Of a stretch of DNA of 64,000 bases, positions 46,193 through 56,100 are shown piece after piece. The stretch is from Pseudomonadota bacterium (GTDB lineage Bacteria; Pseudomonadota; Gammaproteobacteria; Burkholderiales; Ferrovaceae). The stretch spans positions 1 to 64,000 of the forward strand of contig JAJZFH010000056.1 in NCBI GenBank assembly GCA_021805445.1, in the 5' to 3' direction. The notes beneath the pieces were generated by a model. That model worked only from the letters and a program-made list of their open reading frames with translations. It was not told the DNA's origin and searched no databases. Position 1 is the stretch's first letter, and every line of letters begins with the position of its first letter. A program made the position numbers and the translations under genes.

Positions 46193-47653
46193 TCAGTGTA
46201 CCCCATCCTGTTGAGTTTGTTGCACTGGGGGTTCGCCCCCATCCCACCCTCCCCCGAGGGCTGCTATGAGTTGGGCAGCCGCCACGAAGGCTCGGCCGCG
46301 CAAGGTGACTTCGTTGACCTGTCCGGTCAGTAAGGAAGTTTGAGCGATGATGACATTGAGATAATCCACGGTTCCCGAGCGGTATTGCTGGTCCGTCAGA
46401 ACGACCGTGCGCGCAGCAGCCTTGACCGCGCGTTGTTGCACCGTGATTTCCCGCGTCAGGATTTCTTCTGTCGCCAGATTATCCTCGACATTCTGGAAAG
46501 CGTTCAGGACGATCTGGCGATAATTGGCCACGGCCTGATCAAAGCCTGCGCGGGCCTGGTCCAGGTTGGCCAGGCGCAAACCGGCATCATACAAGGGTTG
46601 AAAGAGTTGGGGGCCGATAGACCAGTTTTGATTGGGCAGGGCGAAGAGATTACTGTAAGCGCTGTTCTGATACCCATAGTTTCCCGTCAAGGTCAGATTG
46701 GGATAAAAAGCCGCCTGAGCCACTCCGATATTGGCGGAGGCAGAGGCAGCCTGACGTTCGGCCACGGCAATGTCCGGACGCCGCTCCAGCAAAACTGACG
46801 GTATGGTCAAGGGAGGCTTGGGATAGCCGTCACCGAGGGGGAGCGGAGGAAGTCTGAACTCCGAAGGCACTTTTCCCATCAGCACGGCAATGGCGTGTTC
46901 CATCTGACTGCGTTGGACCTCCACGTCGATGAGTTGAGCCTTGGCCGTTTCCAACTGGTTTTCGGCGAGAAGGATATCCGTATCCGCAGCCACCCCGGAT
47001 TTTTTACGGTTGACGGTCAGATCCAGAGATTTTTGGTAGGCCTTGACCGTCTCCGTCAAGAGGGCCGATTCGGCATCATCGGTGCGTAGTTGATAGTAGT
47101 CCACCGCCAGTTCACTTTGCAAACTCAGTAGCGTGGCGGCCACCTGATTGGCATCGGCCTGCGCCGAGGCCTGGTTGGCTTCGATGCTTCGCCGCACCGA
47201 CCCCCACAAATCCGGCACCCAGTTGGCTTGCAGGGCGGCCATGTCGTTGTTGTAGATCAGGCCATTGGCCAGGACCACGCCATTGGCCGAAGCCCGGTTA
47301 CGGGATTCGGCCGCGAACAGATTGAGTGTGGGAAACAATCCGGCCTGGGTACTGCGCACCAAAGCCTGAGATTGACGCCAAGCCGCTTCTTGCTGAGCCA
47401 CTGTCTGGTTGGCCTGAGCCACTTGAACTTCCAATTGCTCCAGCGTGGGGTCCTGAAACAGGGTCCACCAACGGGCGGGAATGGGAGTCCCGTGCGCGGA
47501 AGCGACTTTCCAACCCTCAGGCACCCGAAAACTGTTGGCCGTAGGTGAAGTGGGTTTGACGTAGTCGGGTCCCACTTCACACCCTGACAGAGTCAGAACC
47601 AGAAGGGAAGTCAAAGAAGACAGAGGCCAGGACCATCGATATGAATTCTTCAT
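46193..47653 (-). CDS. OprM/NodT-family outer-membrane efflux lipoprotein
   Basis: The 486-residue protein has a lipobox (LTLSGC, Cys25) followed by EVGPDYVKP, the hallmark start of NodT/OprM channel lipoproteins, and two OEP repeats with long helices. It forms the trimeric outer-membrane channel of an RND pump. It directly follows mdtC with a four-base overlap, so the complete tripartite system mdtA-mdtB-mdtC-channel is encoded as one operon. Confidence 0.92.
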   Translation of the reverse strand: MKNSYRWSWPLSSLTSLLVLTLSGCEVGPDYVKPTSPTANSFRVPEGWKVASAHGTPIPARWWTLFQDPTLEQLEVQVAQANQTVAQQEAAWRQSQALVRSTQAGLFPTLNLFAAESRNRASANGVVLANGLIYNNDMAALQANWVPDLWGSVRRSIEANQASAQADANQVAATLLSLQSELAVDYYQLRTDDAESALLTETVKAYQKSLDLTVNRKKSGVAADTDILLAENQLETAKAQLIDVEVQRSQMEHAIAVLMGKVPSEFRLPPLPLGDGYPKPPLTIPSVLLERRPDIAVAERQAASASANIGVAQAAFYPNLTLTGNYGYQNSAYSNLFALPNQNWSIGPQLFQPLYDAGLRLANLDQARAGFDQAVANYRQIVLNAFQNVEDNLATEEILTREITVQQRAVKAAARTVVLTDQQYRSGTVDYLNVIIAQTSLLTGQVNEVTLRGRAFVAAAQLIAALGGGWDGGEPPVQQTQQDGVH

Positions 47654-50600
47654 ACATCACCCGTGGCAGAGTGGATCGGGACGATGCGTTTCCAGGCGAA
47701 ACGCTTCCCCCAGCGCTGACGAAAATGATCCAGATACAGGTAGACCACGGGGGTGGTATACAGGGTCAATAATTGACTCAATGCCAGTCCACCCAGAATG
47801 GCAATGCCCAAGGGTCGGCGTAATTCTCCGCCACTTCCCCAGTCGAAGGCAAGAGGTAGAGAGCCGAACATGGCGGCCAGGGTGGTCATCAAAATGGGGC
47901 GAAAACGTTTGACACACGCTTTCAGGATGGCCTCTTCCGGAGACAGGCCTTCGCTCCGTTCGGCCTGCAGGGCAAAGTCGATCATCAGGATGGCATTTTT
48001 CTTGACGATTCCAATCAGCAGGATGATCCCGATCAGGGTCATCAGATTGAACTCCTGCCCCGTGACCAGCAAAGCCACGACCACTCCGACCCCTGCAGAG
48101 GGGAGGGTGGAAAGAATGGTCAAAGGGTGAATCAGACTTTCGTAGAGAATCCCCAACACGATATAGACCACCACCAATGCACCTGCGATCAGAAGAGGTT
48201 CACTGGCCAGTGAGTCCTTGAAGACCTTGGCGGTACCTTCAAAAGTGCCTTGAATGGAAGGCGGAACGCCCAGTTGTTTGAAAGTATGATGAATGGCATC
48301 CGTGGCCTGTCCCAGGGAGACCCCCGGGGGAAGATTGAAGGTGATGGTCGTGGCGGGAAACTGTCCCTGATGATTGACAGTCAGGGAAACATTGCCCGGT
48401 CGAATCTTGACTACTGCAGCCAACGGCACCATGTCGCCGTGAGTTCCATAAATATAGGTTTGTTCGAGCATGGAAGGGGATTGCCAATAAGGCGGGGCTG
48501 CTTCCATCACCACGCGGTACTGGTTGAGTGGGTTGAAGATGGTTGAAATGATGCGCTGCCCATACAGGTCGTTGAGGACCTGATCCAGTGCCCGTGGATC
48601 CACTCCCAGACGAGAAGCGGTATCCCGATCGATTTCGAGCCAGGATTCCAGCCCCAATTCTTGCTGATCACTATTGACATCGGCCAATTCGGGTAATTTG
48701 GCCAATGCAGTGCGGATGCGTCGTGACCATGTCCGCAATTCCTCCAGATGATTACCCTGAAGGGTGTACTGATACTGGGCATTGGTCACGCGTCCACCAA
48801 AGCGCAGGTCCTGGATGGGTTGAAAGTAGAGGCTGGCTCCGGCCACTGCTTTCAACCGGGTGCGCAGACGGGCAATGACTTCATCCGAGGTGGCATGACG
48901 TTCTCCTTCCGGCCTCAGAACCACGAAAATGTTGCCGGCATTACGCGCTTCGCCTCCAGTAAAACCGATGACGTCCTGGGCATCCGGATCACTTTTGCAG
49001 ATCCGGATGAAGCGGGTCATTTTGTCGCGCATGGACTGAAAGGAAATGTTCTGATCTGCCTGAACCCGACCGATCAGACGCCCCGTGTCCTGTTGGGGCA
49101 TGAACCCCTTGGGGACGACGGAAAAGAGATAAAAGTTCAGACCAATGGTCAGAAACAACAAAAAAAGAACCAGACGCTTATGGTGAAGTGCGGTATCCAG
49201 AGTACGTTGATACCTTTTTTCCAGGCGTTGAAACAACTCGGCACCCCACTTTAATCGACGCTGCCAAGCGGAGGAAGGAGGCCGATCCTGCGGGTCCACG
49301 CGCCGTAACCAGCGTCCGCACAGCATGGGCGTGGTGGTGAGCGATACCACCAGGGAAACCAGCACGGCCGTGGACAGGACAACGGCGAATTCACGAAACA
49401 TGCGCCCCACCAGGCCGCCCATCAGGAGCAGGGGGATGAATACGGCCACCAGGGAAACACTCATGGAGACCACGGTAAAGGCCACTTCCTGCGCACCGAT
49501 CAGGGCGGCTTGCAGAGGAGGAAGCCCGCGTTCGATATGGCGGGTGATATTCTCAAGCATGACGATGGCGTCATCCACCACGAAACCCGTGGCGACCGTC
49601 AGGGCCATGAGAGAAAGATTGTCGAGGCTGTAGTGTCCCAGATAGAGGATACCAAAGGTCCCTACCAGGGAAACCGGAATGGCGATACTGGGTATGAGCG
49701 CCGCACGCACCTCCCCCAGAAAAAGGAATACCACCAGAATCACCAGTGCTGTGGCAATCACCAGAGAACGTTCTACGTCATGTAACGAGGCGCGAATGGA
49801 TGGGGTTCGATCCATGATCACCTTGAGGTCGATGGAAGTTGGGATGGAGGCTTGCAGGCGCGGCAGGATGGCACGAATACGATCCACCGTTTCGATGATG
49901 TTGGCACTGGGTTGACGACTGACGATGAGCAGAATGGCCCGTTGCCCGTTGGCCAGCCCCAGAGTGCGCAGATCCTGGACGCTGTCCTCCACTTCGGCAA
50001 TATCCTGTAAACGGATGGGGTTTCCATGGCGGTAGGCCAGGACGAGAGGGCGGTAGTCTTTGGCCGTCTTCGCCTGATCGTTGTCATCGACTTGCCAACG
50101 ATTCTCTGAATTTTCCAATAACCCTTTGGGAATATTTACATTATTGTTTGAGATCGAGGTTCTGATATTCTCCACGGAGAGGCCATAACTTTGCAGGGAT
50201 GGCGCATTCAGTTCGACTCGTACCGCCGGCAAGGAGCCGCCACCCACCAGGACCTGACCGACTCCTTCGACTTGAGACAAACGTTGGGCGACGATGGTGG
50301 AGGCCGCGTCATAGATTTCTCCGGGGGCCTTGGTAGGCGATGTCATGGTCATGACCAGGATCGGGGCATCCGCCGGATTGATCTTGCGATAAACCGGATT
50401 GAAGGGGAGGGCAGGAGGTAACAGGCTGCGCGCCGCATCCAGGGCCGCCATGACATCGCGCGCCGCCCCATTGATGTCCCGGTCGAGGTCGAAGAGCAAG
50501 CTGAGGGAGGCCATGCCGGTGGCACTCGAGGAAGTCATTTCCGTCAATCCGGCAATTCTTCCTACCGTTCGTTCCAGGGGGGTGACCATGATGGCTGCCA

Positions 50601-50775
50601 TGGTTTCCGGACTGGCCCCAGGCAACGCCACCTGAACGTTGATGGCCGGGAAATCGATTTGCGGCAAGGGGGCAATGGGCATGAGGGTAAAGCCCACCCA
50701 TCCCGCCAAGGTGATGGCTGCCGTCAACAAGGTCGTCGCAATGGGACGGGCGATGAATAACCCGGTCAGGTTCAT
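47650..50775 (-). CDS. mdtC: RND efflux transporter, MdtC-like inner-membrane subunit
   Basis: The 1041-residue protein shows the RND pattern of twelve membrane segments and two large periplasmic loops. Motif GFVVDDAIVMLENITRH carries the proton-relay aspartates of TM4. It is the second of two RND genes, as in MdtBC heteromultimer pumps that export bile salts, novobiocin and zinc-related stressors in E. coli. It overlaps mdtB and the channel gene by four bases each. The assignment B versus C rests on order and similarity recalled from E. coli. Confidence 0.9.
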   Translation of the reverse strand: MNLTGLFIARPIATTLLTAAITLAGWVGFTLMPIAPLPQIDFPAINVQVALPGASPETMAAIMVTPLERTVGRIAGLTEMTSSSATGMASLSLLFDLDRDINGAARDVMAALDAARSLLPPALPFNPVYRKINPADAPILVMTMTSPTKAPGEIYDAASTIVAQRLSQVEGVGQVLVGGGSLPAVRVELNAPSLQSYGLSVENIRTSISNNNVNIPKGLLENSENRWQVDDNDQAKTAKDYRPLVLAYRHGNPIRLQDIAEVEDSVQDLRTLGLANGQRAILLIVSRQPSANIIETVDRIRAILPRLQASIPTSIDLKVIMDRTPSIRASLHDVERSLVIATALVILVVFLFLGEVRAALIPSIAIPVSLVGTFGILYLGHYSLDNLSLMALTVATGFVVDDAIVMLENITRHIERGLPPLQAALIGAQEVAFTVVSMSVSLVAVFIPLLLMGGLVGRMFREFAVVLSTAVLVSLVVSLTTTPMLCGRWLRRVDPQDRPPSSAWQRRLKWGAELFQRLEKRYQRTLDTALHHKRLVLFLLFLTIGLNFYLFSVVPKGFMPQQDTGRLIGRVQADQNISFQSMRDKMTRFIRICKSDPDAQDVIGFTGGEARNAGNIFVVLRPEGERHATSDEVIARLRTRLKAVAGASLYFQPIQDLRFGGRVTNAQYQYTLQGNHLEELRTWSRRIRTALAKLPELADVNSDQQELGLESWLEIDRDTASRLGVDPRALDQVLNDLYGQRIISTIFNPLNQYRVVMEAAPPYWQSPSMLEQTYIYGTHGDMVPLAAVVKIRPGNVSLTVNHQGQFPATTITFNLPPGVSLGQATDAIHHTFKQLGVPPSIQGTFEGTAKVFKDSLASEPLLIAGALVVVYIVLGILYESLIHPLTILSTLPSAGVGVVVALLVTGQEFNLMTLIGIILLIGIVKKNAILMIDFALQAERSEGLSPEEAILKACVKRFRPILMTTLAAMFGSLPLAFDWGSGGELRRPLGIAILGGLALSQLLTLYTTPVVYLYLDHFRQRWGKRFAWKRIVPIHSATGDV

Positions 50776-53700
50776 GCCTGCCGCCCCGTCAGCGTGCGCA
50801 AACGTCCCACCAGCCGTTCCATGGTCAGGTAGATCACCGGAGTGGTAAAGAGGGTCAGTAACTGACTGACCAAAAGTCCCCCCACCAGCGTCAGGCCCAG
50901 CGGTTGTCGCAACTCGGCTCCGATCCCGGTGCCGAAGAGGAAGGGGAAAGCCGCGAAGAATGCCGACAAGGTGGTCATCAAGATGGGACGGAAACGCAAC
51001 AGACAGGCTTCCCGGATGGCCTGTTCCGGGGATAGCCCCTGGTGCCGTTGGGCTTCCAGGGCAAAGTCGATCATCATGATGGCATTTTTCTTGACGATAC
51101 CGATCAGCAGCACGATGCCGATCACCCCCAGAATGTCGAGGTCATGGCCCGTCAAAAACAGGGCCAACAAAGCGCCCACGGCAGCTGAAGGAAGGGTGGA
51201 CAGAATGGTGATGGGATGTATGTAACTTTCATAGAGGACCCCCAATACGATGTACATGGTCACCACGGCCGCCAGCAGGAGCAGGAGCGTGGATGAGAGC
51301 GACTTCTGGTAGGCACGGGCCGCGCCCTGGAATTGGAGTTCCACACTTTGAGGCAAGCCCAATTCGTTGACCGCTTGGTCGATGGCTTCCACTGCCTGCC
51401 CCAGGGATTGGTGGGGACCCAGGTTGAAGGAGAGGGTGGCCGCAGGAAATTGTCCCAGATGATGGATCGACAAAGGACCGGTGGTTTCCCGGATATGTGC
51501 CAACTGGTCCAGGGGAACCTGTGCACCATTGGCGCCGGGAACATAAAACAGGTGTAACTGATCGGGTGTCTGACTGAATTGTGGCCCGCTTTCAAGGATC
51601 ACGCGGTACTGGTTTGATTGAGTGAAAATGGTCGACACGATTCGTTGGGAAAATGCATCATAGAGCAGGTCATCCAGTGCCGCAACGGAGACTCCCAGGC
51701 GCAAGGCGTTGTCCCGATCGATGTCCAGAAAGACCCGTTTTCCTTGATCCTGCTGGTCGCTGGCGGCATCACGCAACGATGGAATGTGATGCATTTTTTC
51801 AAGGAGAAGGGGAACCCAATGCTGGATCTCGGCCATCTTGGGGCTTTCCAGCGTCAATTGATATTGGGTTCGACTCAGGGTATCTTCCAGTGTCATGTCC
51901 TGAACTGGCTGGAAATAGACTTCCAGAGAACTGTGGCTCCGGGCCATGGTTTCGTGCAGACGGCGCATGATCGCCCGGATGGACTTTTCATCCCCGCGCC
52001 GGGCAAAGGGTTTGAGGTTGATCATCAGACGGCCCGAATTGATCGTGGTGTTCGATCCATCCACTCCAATGAAGGAGGATAGACTTTCCACAGCGGGATC
52101 CTTCAGAATCTTTTGCGCCAATGAAAACTGTTCCCGACGCATGGCACCAAAGGAAATGGTTTGAGGACCCTGAGTAATGGCTTGCAGGATACCCGTATCC
52201 TGAATTGGAAAAAATCCTTTGGGAAGATAAATGTAGAGCACGGCGGTGAGAATCAGGGTGAGCAGGGCCGTGAGCAATACCCCTCCCTGATGATGCAGGG
52301 CGATGTCCAGCCAGCGCGCATAGAACTGGATCAGGCGGTCAAGAATTTGTTTCCAATGAAGACGCCAGCCCGTTTCTGGCGCTTCCTTGCCTCCGAGTAC
52401 ATGGGCACAGAGCATGGGCGTGAGCGTCAGGGAGACAAACGCCGAAATCAGGATGGTGACGGCCAGTGTGATGGCAAACTCACGGAACAGGCGCCCGATG
52501 ACATCCGACATGAACAGCAGAGGGATGAGTACGGCGATCAGAGAAAAGGTCAGAGAGAGGATGGTAAAACCGATTTGACGAGATCCGGTAAAGGCGGCCG
52601 TGCGGGCATCTTCGCCCATCTCGCGATGGCGGGCGATATTTTCAATCATGACGATGGCATCGTCCACGACAAACCCGGTGGCGATGGTCAGGGCCATCAG
52701 CGTGAGGTTGTTGATACTGAAATTGGCCAGATACATGACACCCAGAGTGCCGATCAGAGAAACCGGTACGGCAAAAGCAGGGATCAGAGTGGCCGGCAGA
52801 CTGCGTAGAAACAGAAAAATCACCATGACCACCAGGGCAATGGCCAACATCAATTCAAACTGAATCTCATGGACAGAAGCGCGAATGGTGGTGGTACGGT
52901 CGGACAATAATTCCACTTTGACGCTTTCAGGCAAGGAATCCCGTAACTTGGGGAGAAGTGCCTTGATCCGGTCGGACACCTGGATGACATTTGCGCCGGG
53001 TTGGCGCTGAATATTGACGATGATGGCCGGTGTATCGTTCCTCCAGGCGGCCAGATGGACATCTTCGGCGTCGTCCACGACTTCGGCCACATCTCCGATC
53101 CGGACCGGAGCGCCATTCAGATAGGTGATGACGATTTGACGATAGGACGCAGCATCATGCAATTGGTCATTGGCATCCACCGTCACCGAATGGTTTGGAC
53201 CATCGAAGCTCCCCTTGGGGATGTCGACATTATTGTTGATGATCGCAGTGCGCAAATCTTCGAATCCGAGACGGCGCAATGCCAAGGCAGTGGGGTTGCC
53301 TCGAATCCTCACGGCGGGGCGCAATCCCCCCCCCATGCTGACCATGCCAACCCCCGACACTTGAGAGAGTTTGCCTACCAGACGCGTCTCGACCCAATCC
53401 TGAAGATGCGGCAAGGTCATATGCGCAGAGGTCACCGCCAGGGTCAAAATGGGTGCATCGGCAGGATTGACCTTGTTATATAGTGGCGGCATGGGCAGAT
53501 CTGTAGGCAAAAAGGTACCGGCAGCATTGATCGCCTCCTGAACCTGTTGTTCCGCCACATCGATGGACTGGGACAATGAAAACTGAAGGGTGATGACGGA
53601 AGCGCCGCCTGAACTGGTGGAAGCCATCTGGGTCAATCCGGCCATTTGTCCGAACTGCCGTTCCAGGGGGGCAGTCACGGTTCCGGCCATCACTTCGGGT

Positions 53701-53864
53701 CCTGCCCCGGGATAGAGCGTCGTGACCTCGATGGTGGGGTAATCCACTTCTGGTAGGGCAGACAGGGGTAGTTGACGCCAGGCAATCAACCCCAACAGCA
53801 GGATCGCCACCATCACGAGAGAAGTGGCGATCGGGCGATCGATGAAAGGGCTGGAAAAATTCAC
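50772..53864 (-). CDS. mdtB: RND efflux transporter, MdtB-like inner-membrane subunit
   Basis: The 1030-residue protein is the partner of MdtC. It starts MNFSSPFIDRPIATSLVMVA, a typical MdtB/AcrB-superfamily first membrane segment, and has GFVVDDAIVMIENIARH in TM4 and a C-terminal LRFRPILMTTLSAFF helix region. The adaptor gene mdtA lies upstream and its stop overlaps this start. Two different RND subunits in a row point to a heterotrimeric pump and not to a homotrimeric AcrB type. Confidence 0.9.
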   Translation of the reverse strand: MNFSSPFIDRPIATSLVMVAILLLGLIAWRQLPLSALPEVDYPTIEVTTLYPGAGPEVMAGTVTAPLERQFGQMAGLTQMASTSSGGASVITLQFSLSQSIDVAEQQVQEAINAAGTFLPTDLPMPPLYNKVNPADAPILTLAVTSAHMTLPHLQDWVETRLVGKLSQVSGVGMVSMGGGLRPAVRIRGNPTALALRRLGFEDLRTAIINNNVDIPKGSFDGPNHSVTVDANDQLHDAASYRQIVITYLNGAPVRIGDVAEVVDDAEDVHLAAWRNDTPAIIVNIQRQPGANVIQVSDRIKALLPKLRDSLPESVKVELLSDRTTTIRASVHEIQFELMLAIALVVMVIFLFLRSLPATLIPAFAVPVSLIGTLGVMYLANFSINNLTLMALTIATGFVVDDAIVMIENIARHREMGEDARTAAFTGSRQIGFTILSLTFSLIAVLIPLLFMSDVIGRLFREFAITLAVTILISAFVSLTLTPMLCAHVLGGKEAPETGWRLHWKQILDRLIQFYARWLDIALHHQGGVLLTALLTLILTAVLYIYLPKGFFPIQDTGILQAITQGPQTISFGAMRREQFSLAQKILKDPAVESLSSFIGVDGSNTTINSGRLMINLKPFARRGDEKSIRAIMRRLHETMARSHSSLEVYFQPVQDMTLEDTLSRTQYQLTLESPKMAEIQHWVPLLLEKMHHIPSLRDAASDQQDQGKRVFLDIDRDNALRLGVSVAALDDLLYDAFSQRIVSTIFTQSNQYRVILESGPQFSQTPDQLHLFYVPGANGAQVPLDQLAHIRETTGPLSIHHLGQFPAATLSFNLGPHQSLGQAVEAIDQAVNELGLPQSVELQFQGAARAYQKSLSSTLLLLLAAVVTMYIVLGVLYESYIHPITILSTLPSAAVGALLALFLTGHDLDILGVIGIVLLIGIVKKNAIMMIDFALEAQRHQGLSPEQAIREACLLRFRPILMTTLSAFFAAFPFLFGTGIGAELRQPLGLTLVGGLLVSQLLTLFTTPVIYLTMERLVGRLRTLTGRQA

Positions 53865-55057
53865 TGGGAAACAGCAGGGGTGGAGGATGAACGTTGGGCA
53901 AGGGTGACCGTCATCCCTGAGCGCAAGTTATCGACCCCTTCGGTCACGACCCGTTCTCCCGGCCGAACCCCACCCAGTATGGCAATTTCGTCTCCATTGG
54001 CCGGACCGGGTTTGACCTTGCGAATGGACACCTTCATGTTTTTGTCCACCACGAACACGAAGGGCCCTTGATCCCCCTGTTGTACCCCTGCTACCGGAAT
54101 GACGGTGGCATGAGGCAGGACCGCCACGCGTACCCGGGCATTGACGAACTCGTTGGGAAAGAGTTCATCATGGCGATTGACGAACTGGGCACGCAATTTG
54201 ACCATTCCCGTGGTGATGTCGACCTGATTGTCCAAGGTTTGCAATTCACCCGTGGCCAGTAAATGCTGGTTGGAACGATCCCAGGCCTCCACCTTGAGGG
54301 GAGCCAGAGGACTGTTCATACCCTGCTGAATGTCGCCCAGATAATCTTGAGGAAGGGGGAAGATCACGGTAATCGGGTCCAGTTGAGTCAACACCACCAG
54401 ACCGATGTTGCCGGCGGCCAGGATCATGTTGCCCTGATCCACCAGACGGATGCCGAGACGACCATTCACAGGTGCGGTGATATGGCAATAAATCAACAGG
54501 AGTTTGGCGTTGTCCACCTGAGATTGATCCGAGGTGACCGTTCCCTCGTATTGACTCACCAGCGCTTGCTGTGTGACCAATTGCTGATCCGGGATGGCGC
54601 CCGTTTTGATCAGTTCCTGATATCGTTTGAGATCGATCCTGGCATTGTCCAACAAAGCCTGATCGTGCACCAGTTGACCTTGGGCCTGAGCCAGTTGGAC
54701 TTGATAAGGGCGGGGATCGATTTCAACGATGGGATCCCCTCGATGAACCCGGTCTCCCTCCTTGAAATAGACCTTCATCAACTCGCCATCCACACGGCTT
54801 TTCAGAGTGACGGTATACACGGGCGTGACCGTGCCCAGTCCGGTCAGCCAGACCGGAAAGTCGGCCTGATGGGCCGTGGCCAGTGAAACGGGCGTGGGTG
54901 CAGGTCCTCTGAGGGTTTTCGGGTCATGAGTGTCCTGGCGAAAGTGGCGGAACAGACCTGACACCAGGAAAAAAACGACCAGGCCGATCAGCCAGAACCA
55001 TTTCTTTCCTTTGGCGAATTTAGGTGGCAAAGAAGGGGGGGCAGCAACAGTGGCCAT
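53861..55057 (-). CDS. mdtA: RND periplasmic adaptor, MdtA-like
   Basis: The 398-residue membrane-fusion protein has a single N-terminal membrane segment (WFWLIGLVVFFLVSGLF), then the biotinyl-lipoyl hairpin (LGTVTPVYTVTLKSRVDGEL...GDPIVEIDPRPY), an alpha-helical hairpin (about 115-185) and beta-barrel domains. It links the RND pump to the outer-membrane channel. As the first gene of the operon it likely carries the promoter in the 80 bases before it. No regulator such as BaeR is visible nearby. Confidence 0.92.
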   Translation of the reverse strand: MATVAAPPSLPPKFAKGKKWFWLIGLVVFFLVSGLFRHFRQDTHDPKTLRGPAPTPVSLATAHQADFPVWLTGLGTVTPVYTVTLKSRVDGELMKVYFKEGDRVHRGDPIVEIDPRPYQVQLAQAQGQLVHDQALLDNARIDLKRYQELIKTGAIPDQQLVTQQALVSQYEGTVTSDQSQVDNAKLLLIYCHITAPVNGRLGIRLVDQGNMILAAGNIGLVVLTQLDPITVIFPLPQDYLGDIQQGMNSPLAPLKVEAWDRSNQHLLATGELQTLDNQVDITTGMVKLRAQFVNRHDELFPNEFVNARVRVAVLPHATVIPVAGVQQGDQGPFVFVVDKNMKVSIRKVKPGPANGDEIAILGGVRPGERVVTEGVDNLRSGMTVTLAQRSSSTPAVSQ

Positions 55058-55137
55058 CGTGGTCGGAATCTCAAGTGTAACGTAGTGAAGCGTGACGAAA
55101 AGAAGGATGCGGCATCACTCGATGACGAGAAGGGAGA

Positions 55138-55944
55138 TCAAGACCATGAGGGTCGAAAATCCTGTTCCAGCGGAGGAGCGGGCCATTGAAAAGGCACGGG
55201 ACCATCGGCCTCGGCATGAATGAACTGGTAGGCATAAGCATCTTGAGTATTCTGACTGAGTGAAGAAGGCGTACCCTGACTGACAACGACACCCTCAGAA
55301 AGTAAAAACATGTCATCCACCACCTTCAGAGACTCGCTGACATCATAAGTGACCACGATCGATGTGATTCCGGTGCTGTCATTTAGTTCCCGAATCAGGC
55401 GGGCCACGGCATTGATGGAAATGGGGTCCAAGCCCGCAAAGGGTTCGTCGTAGACGGCCAGTGTGGGGTCCAGAGCAACGGCACGGGCCAGACAAACCCG
55501 CCGGACCATTCCCCCCGAGAGTTCGGACGGCATGAGATCACGGGCACCGCGCAATCCCACGGCTTGTAGTTTCATGAGGACCAGATCGCGAATCTGGCGG
55601 GCTGCAAGCCGAGTATGTTCACGCAAGGGGAATGCCACGTTTTCAAAGACGGACAGATCGCTGAATAATCCCCCCATCTGGAACATCATGCCCAACTCGC
55701 GGCGCATGGCATAGAGTTCCCGATCAGACATCTCGTGCACCACCCGGCCACGATAGCGTACTGCCCCCCGTTGTGGACGCAGTTGTCCGCCCACGAGGCG
55801 CAGAAGCGTGGACTTGCCTGAACCGCTGATACCCAGAACGGCAGAAATTTTCCCCTCTTGAAGAGAGAGGTTGATTCCTTTCAGGAGCGGCCGTGCACCA
55901 TAACTGAAGTGCAGGTCTTCGATTTCAATCAAGGGACGGGGCAT
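55138..55944 (-). CDS. mlaF: MlaF-like ABC transporter ATP-binding protein
   Basis: The 268-residue ATPase matches MlaF of the phospholipid transport system that keeps outer-membrane lipid asymmetry. Motifs are Walker A GISGSGKST, PSELSGGMVRRVCLARA, Walker B YDEPFAGLDPIS, the tract FPLREHTRL and the late ADGPVPFQWP segment found in E. coli MlaF. The H-loop position reads VVTYDVSES, so the usual His is a Tyr. No mlaE, mlaD or mlaC lies beside it in this window, so the permease partner must be elsewhere or the gene is an orphan. Confidence 0.85.
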   Translation of the reverse strand: MPRPLIEIEDLHFSYGARPLLKGINLSLQEGKISAVLGISGSGKSTLLRLVGGQLRPQRGAVRYRGRVVHEMSDRELYAMRRELGMMFQMGGLFSDLSVFENVAFPLREHTRLAARQIRDLVLMKLQAVGLRGARDLMPSELSGGMVRRVCLARAVALDPTLAVYDEPFAGLDPISINAVARLIRELNDSTGITSIVVTYDVSESLKVVDDMFLLSEGVVVSQGTPSSLSQNTQDAYAYQFIHAEADGPVPFQWPAPPLEQDFRPSWS

Positions 55945-56100
55945 GAGCGCATCACTCCAAAAAACTCCATCATGCTACCCTCCGTCCTGTCTTATCGCAA
56001 CATCCTCGGAGGATACTTGGCACCAGATTGAATTTCATCATAGAATTGCAGGGATGGATTACAGGATCATGACACGCTGGCCTCCTTCAGGACTTCTCAC

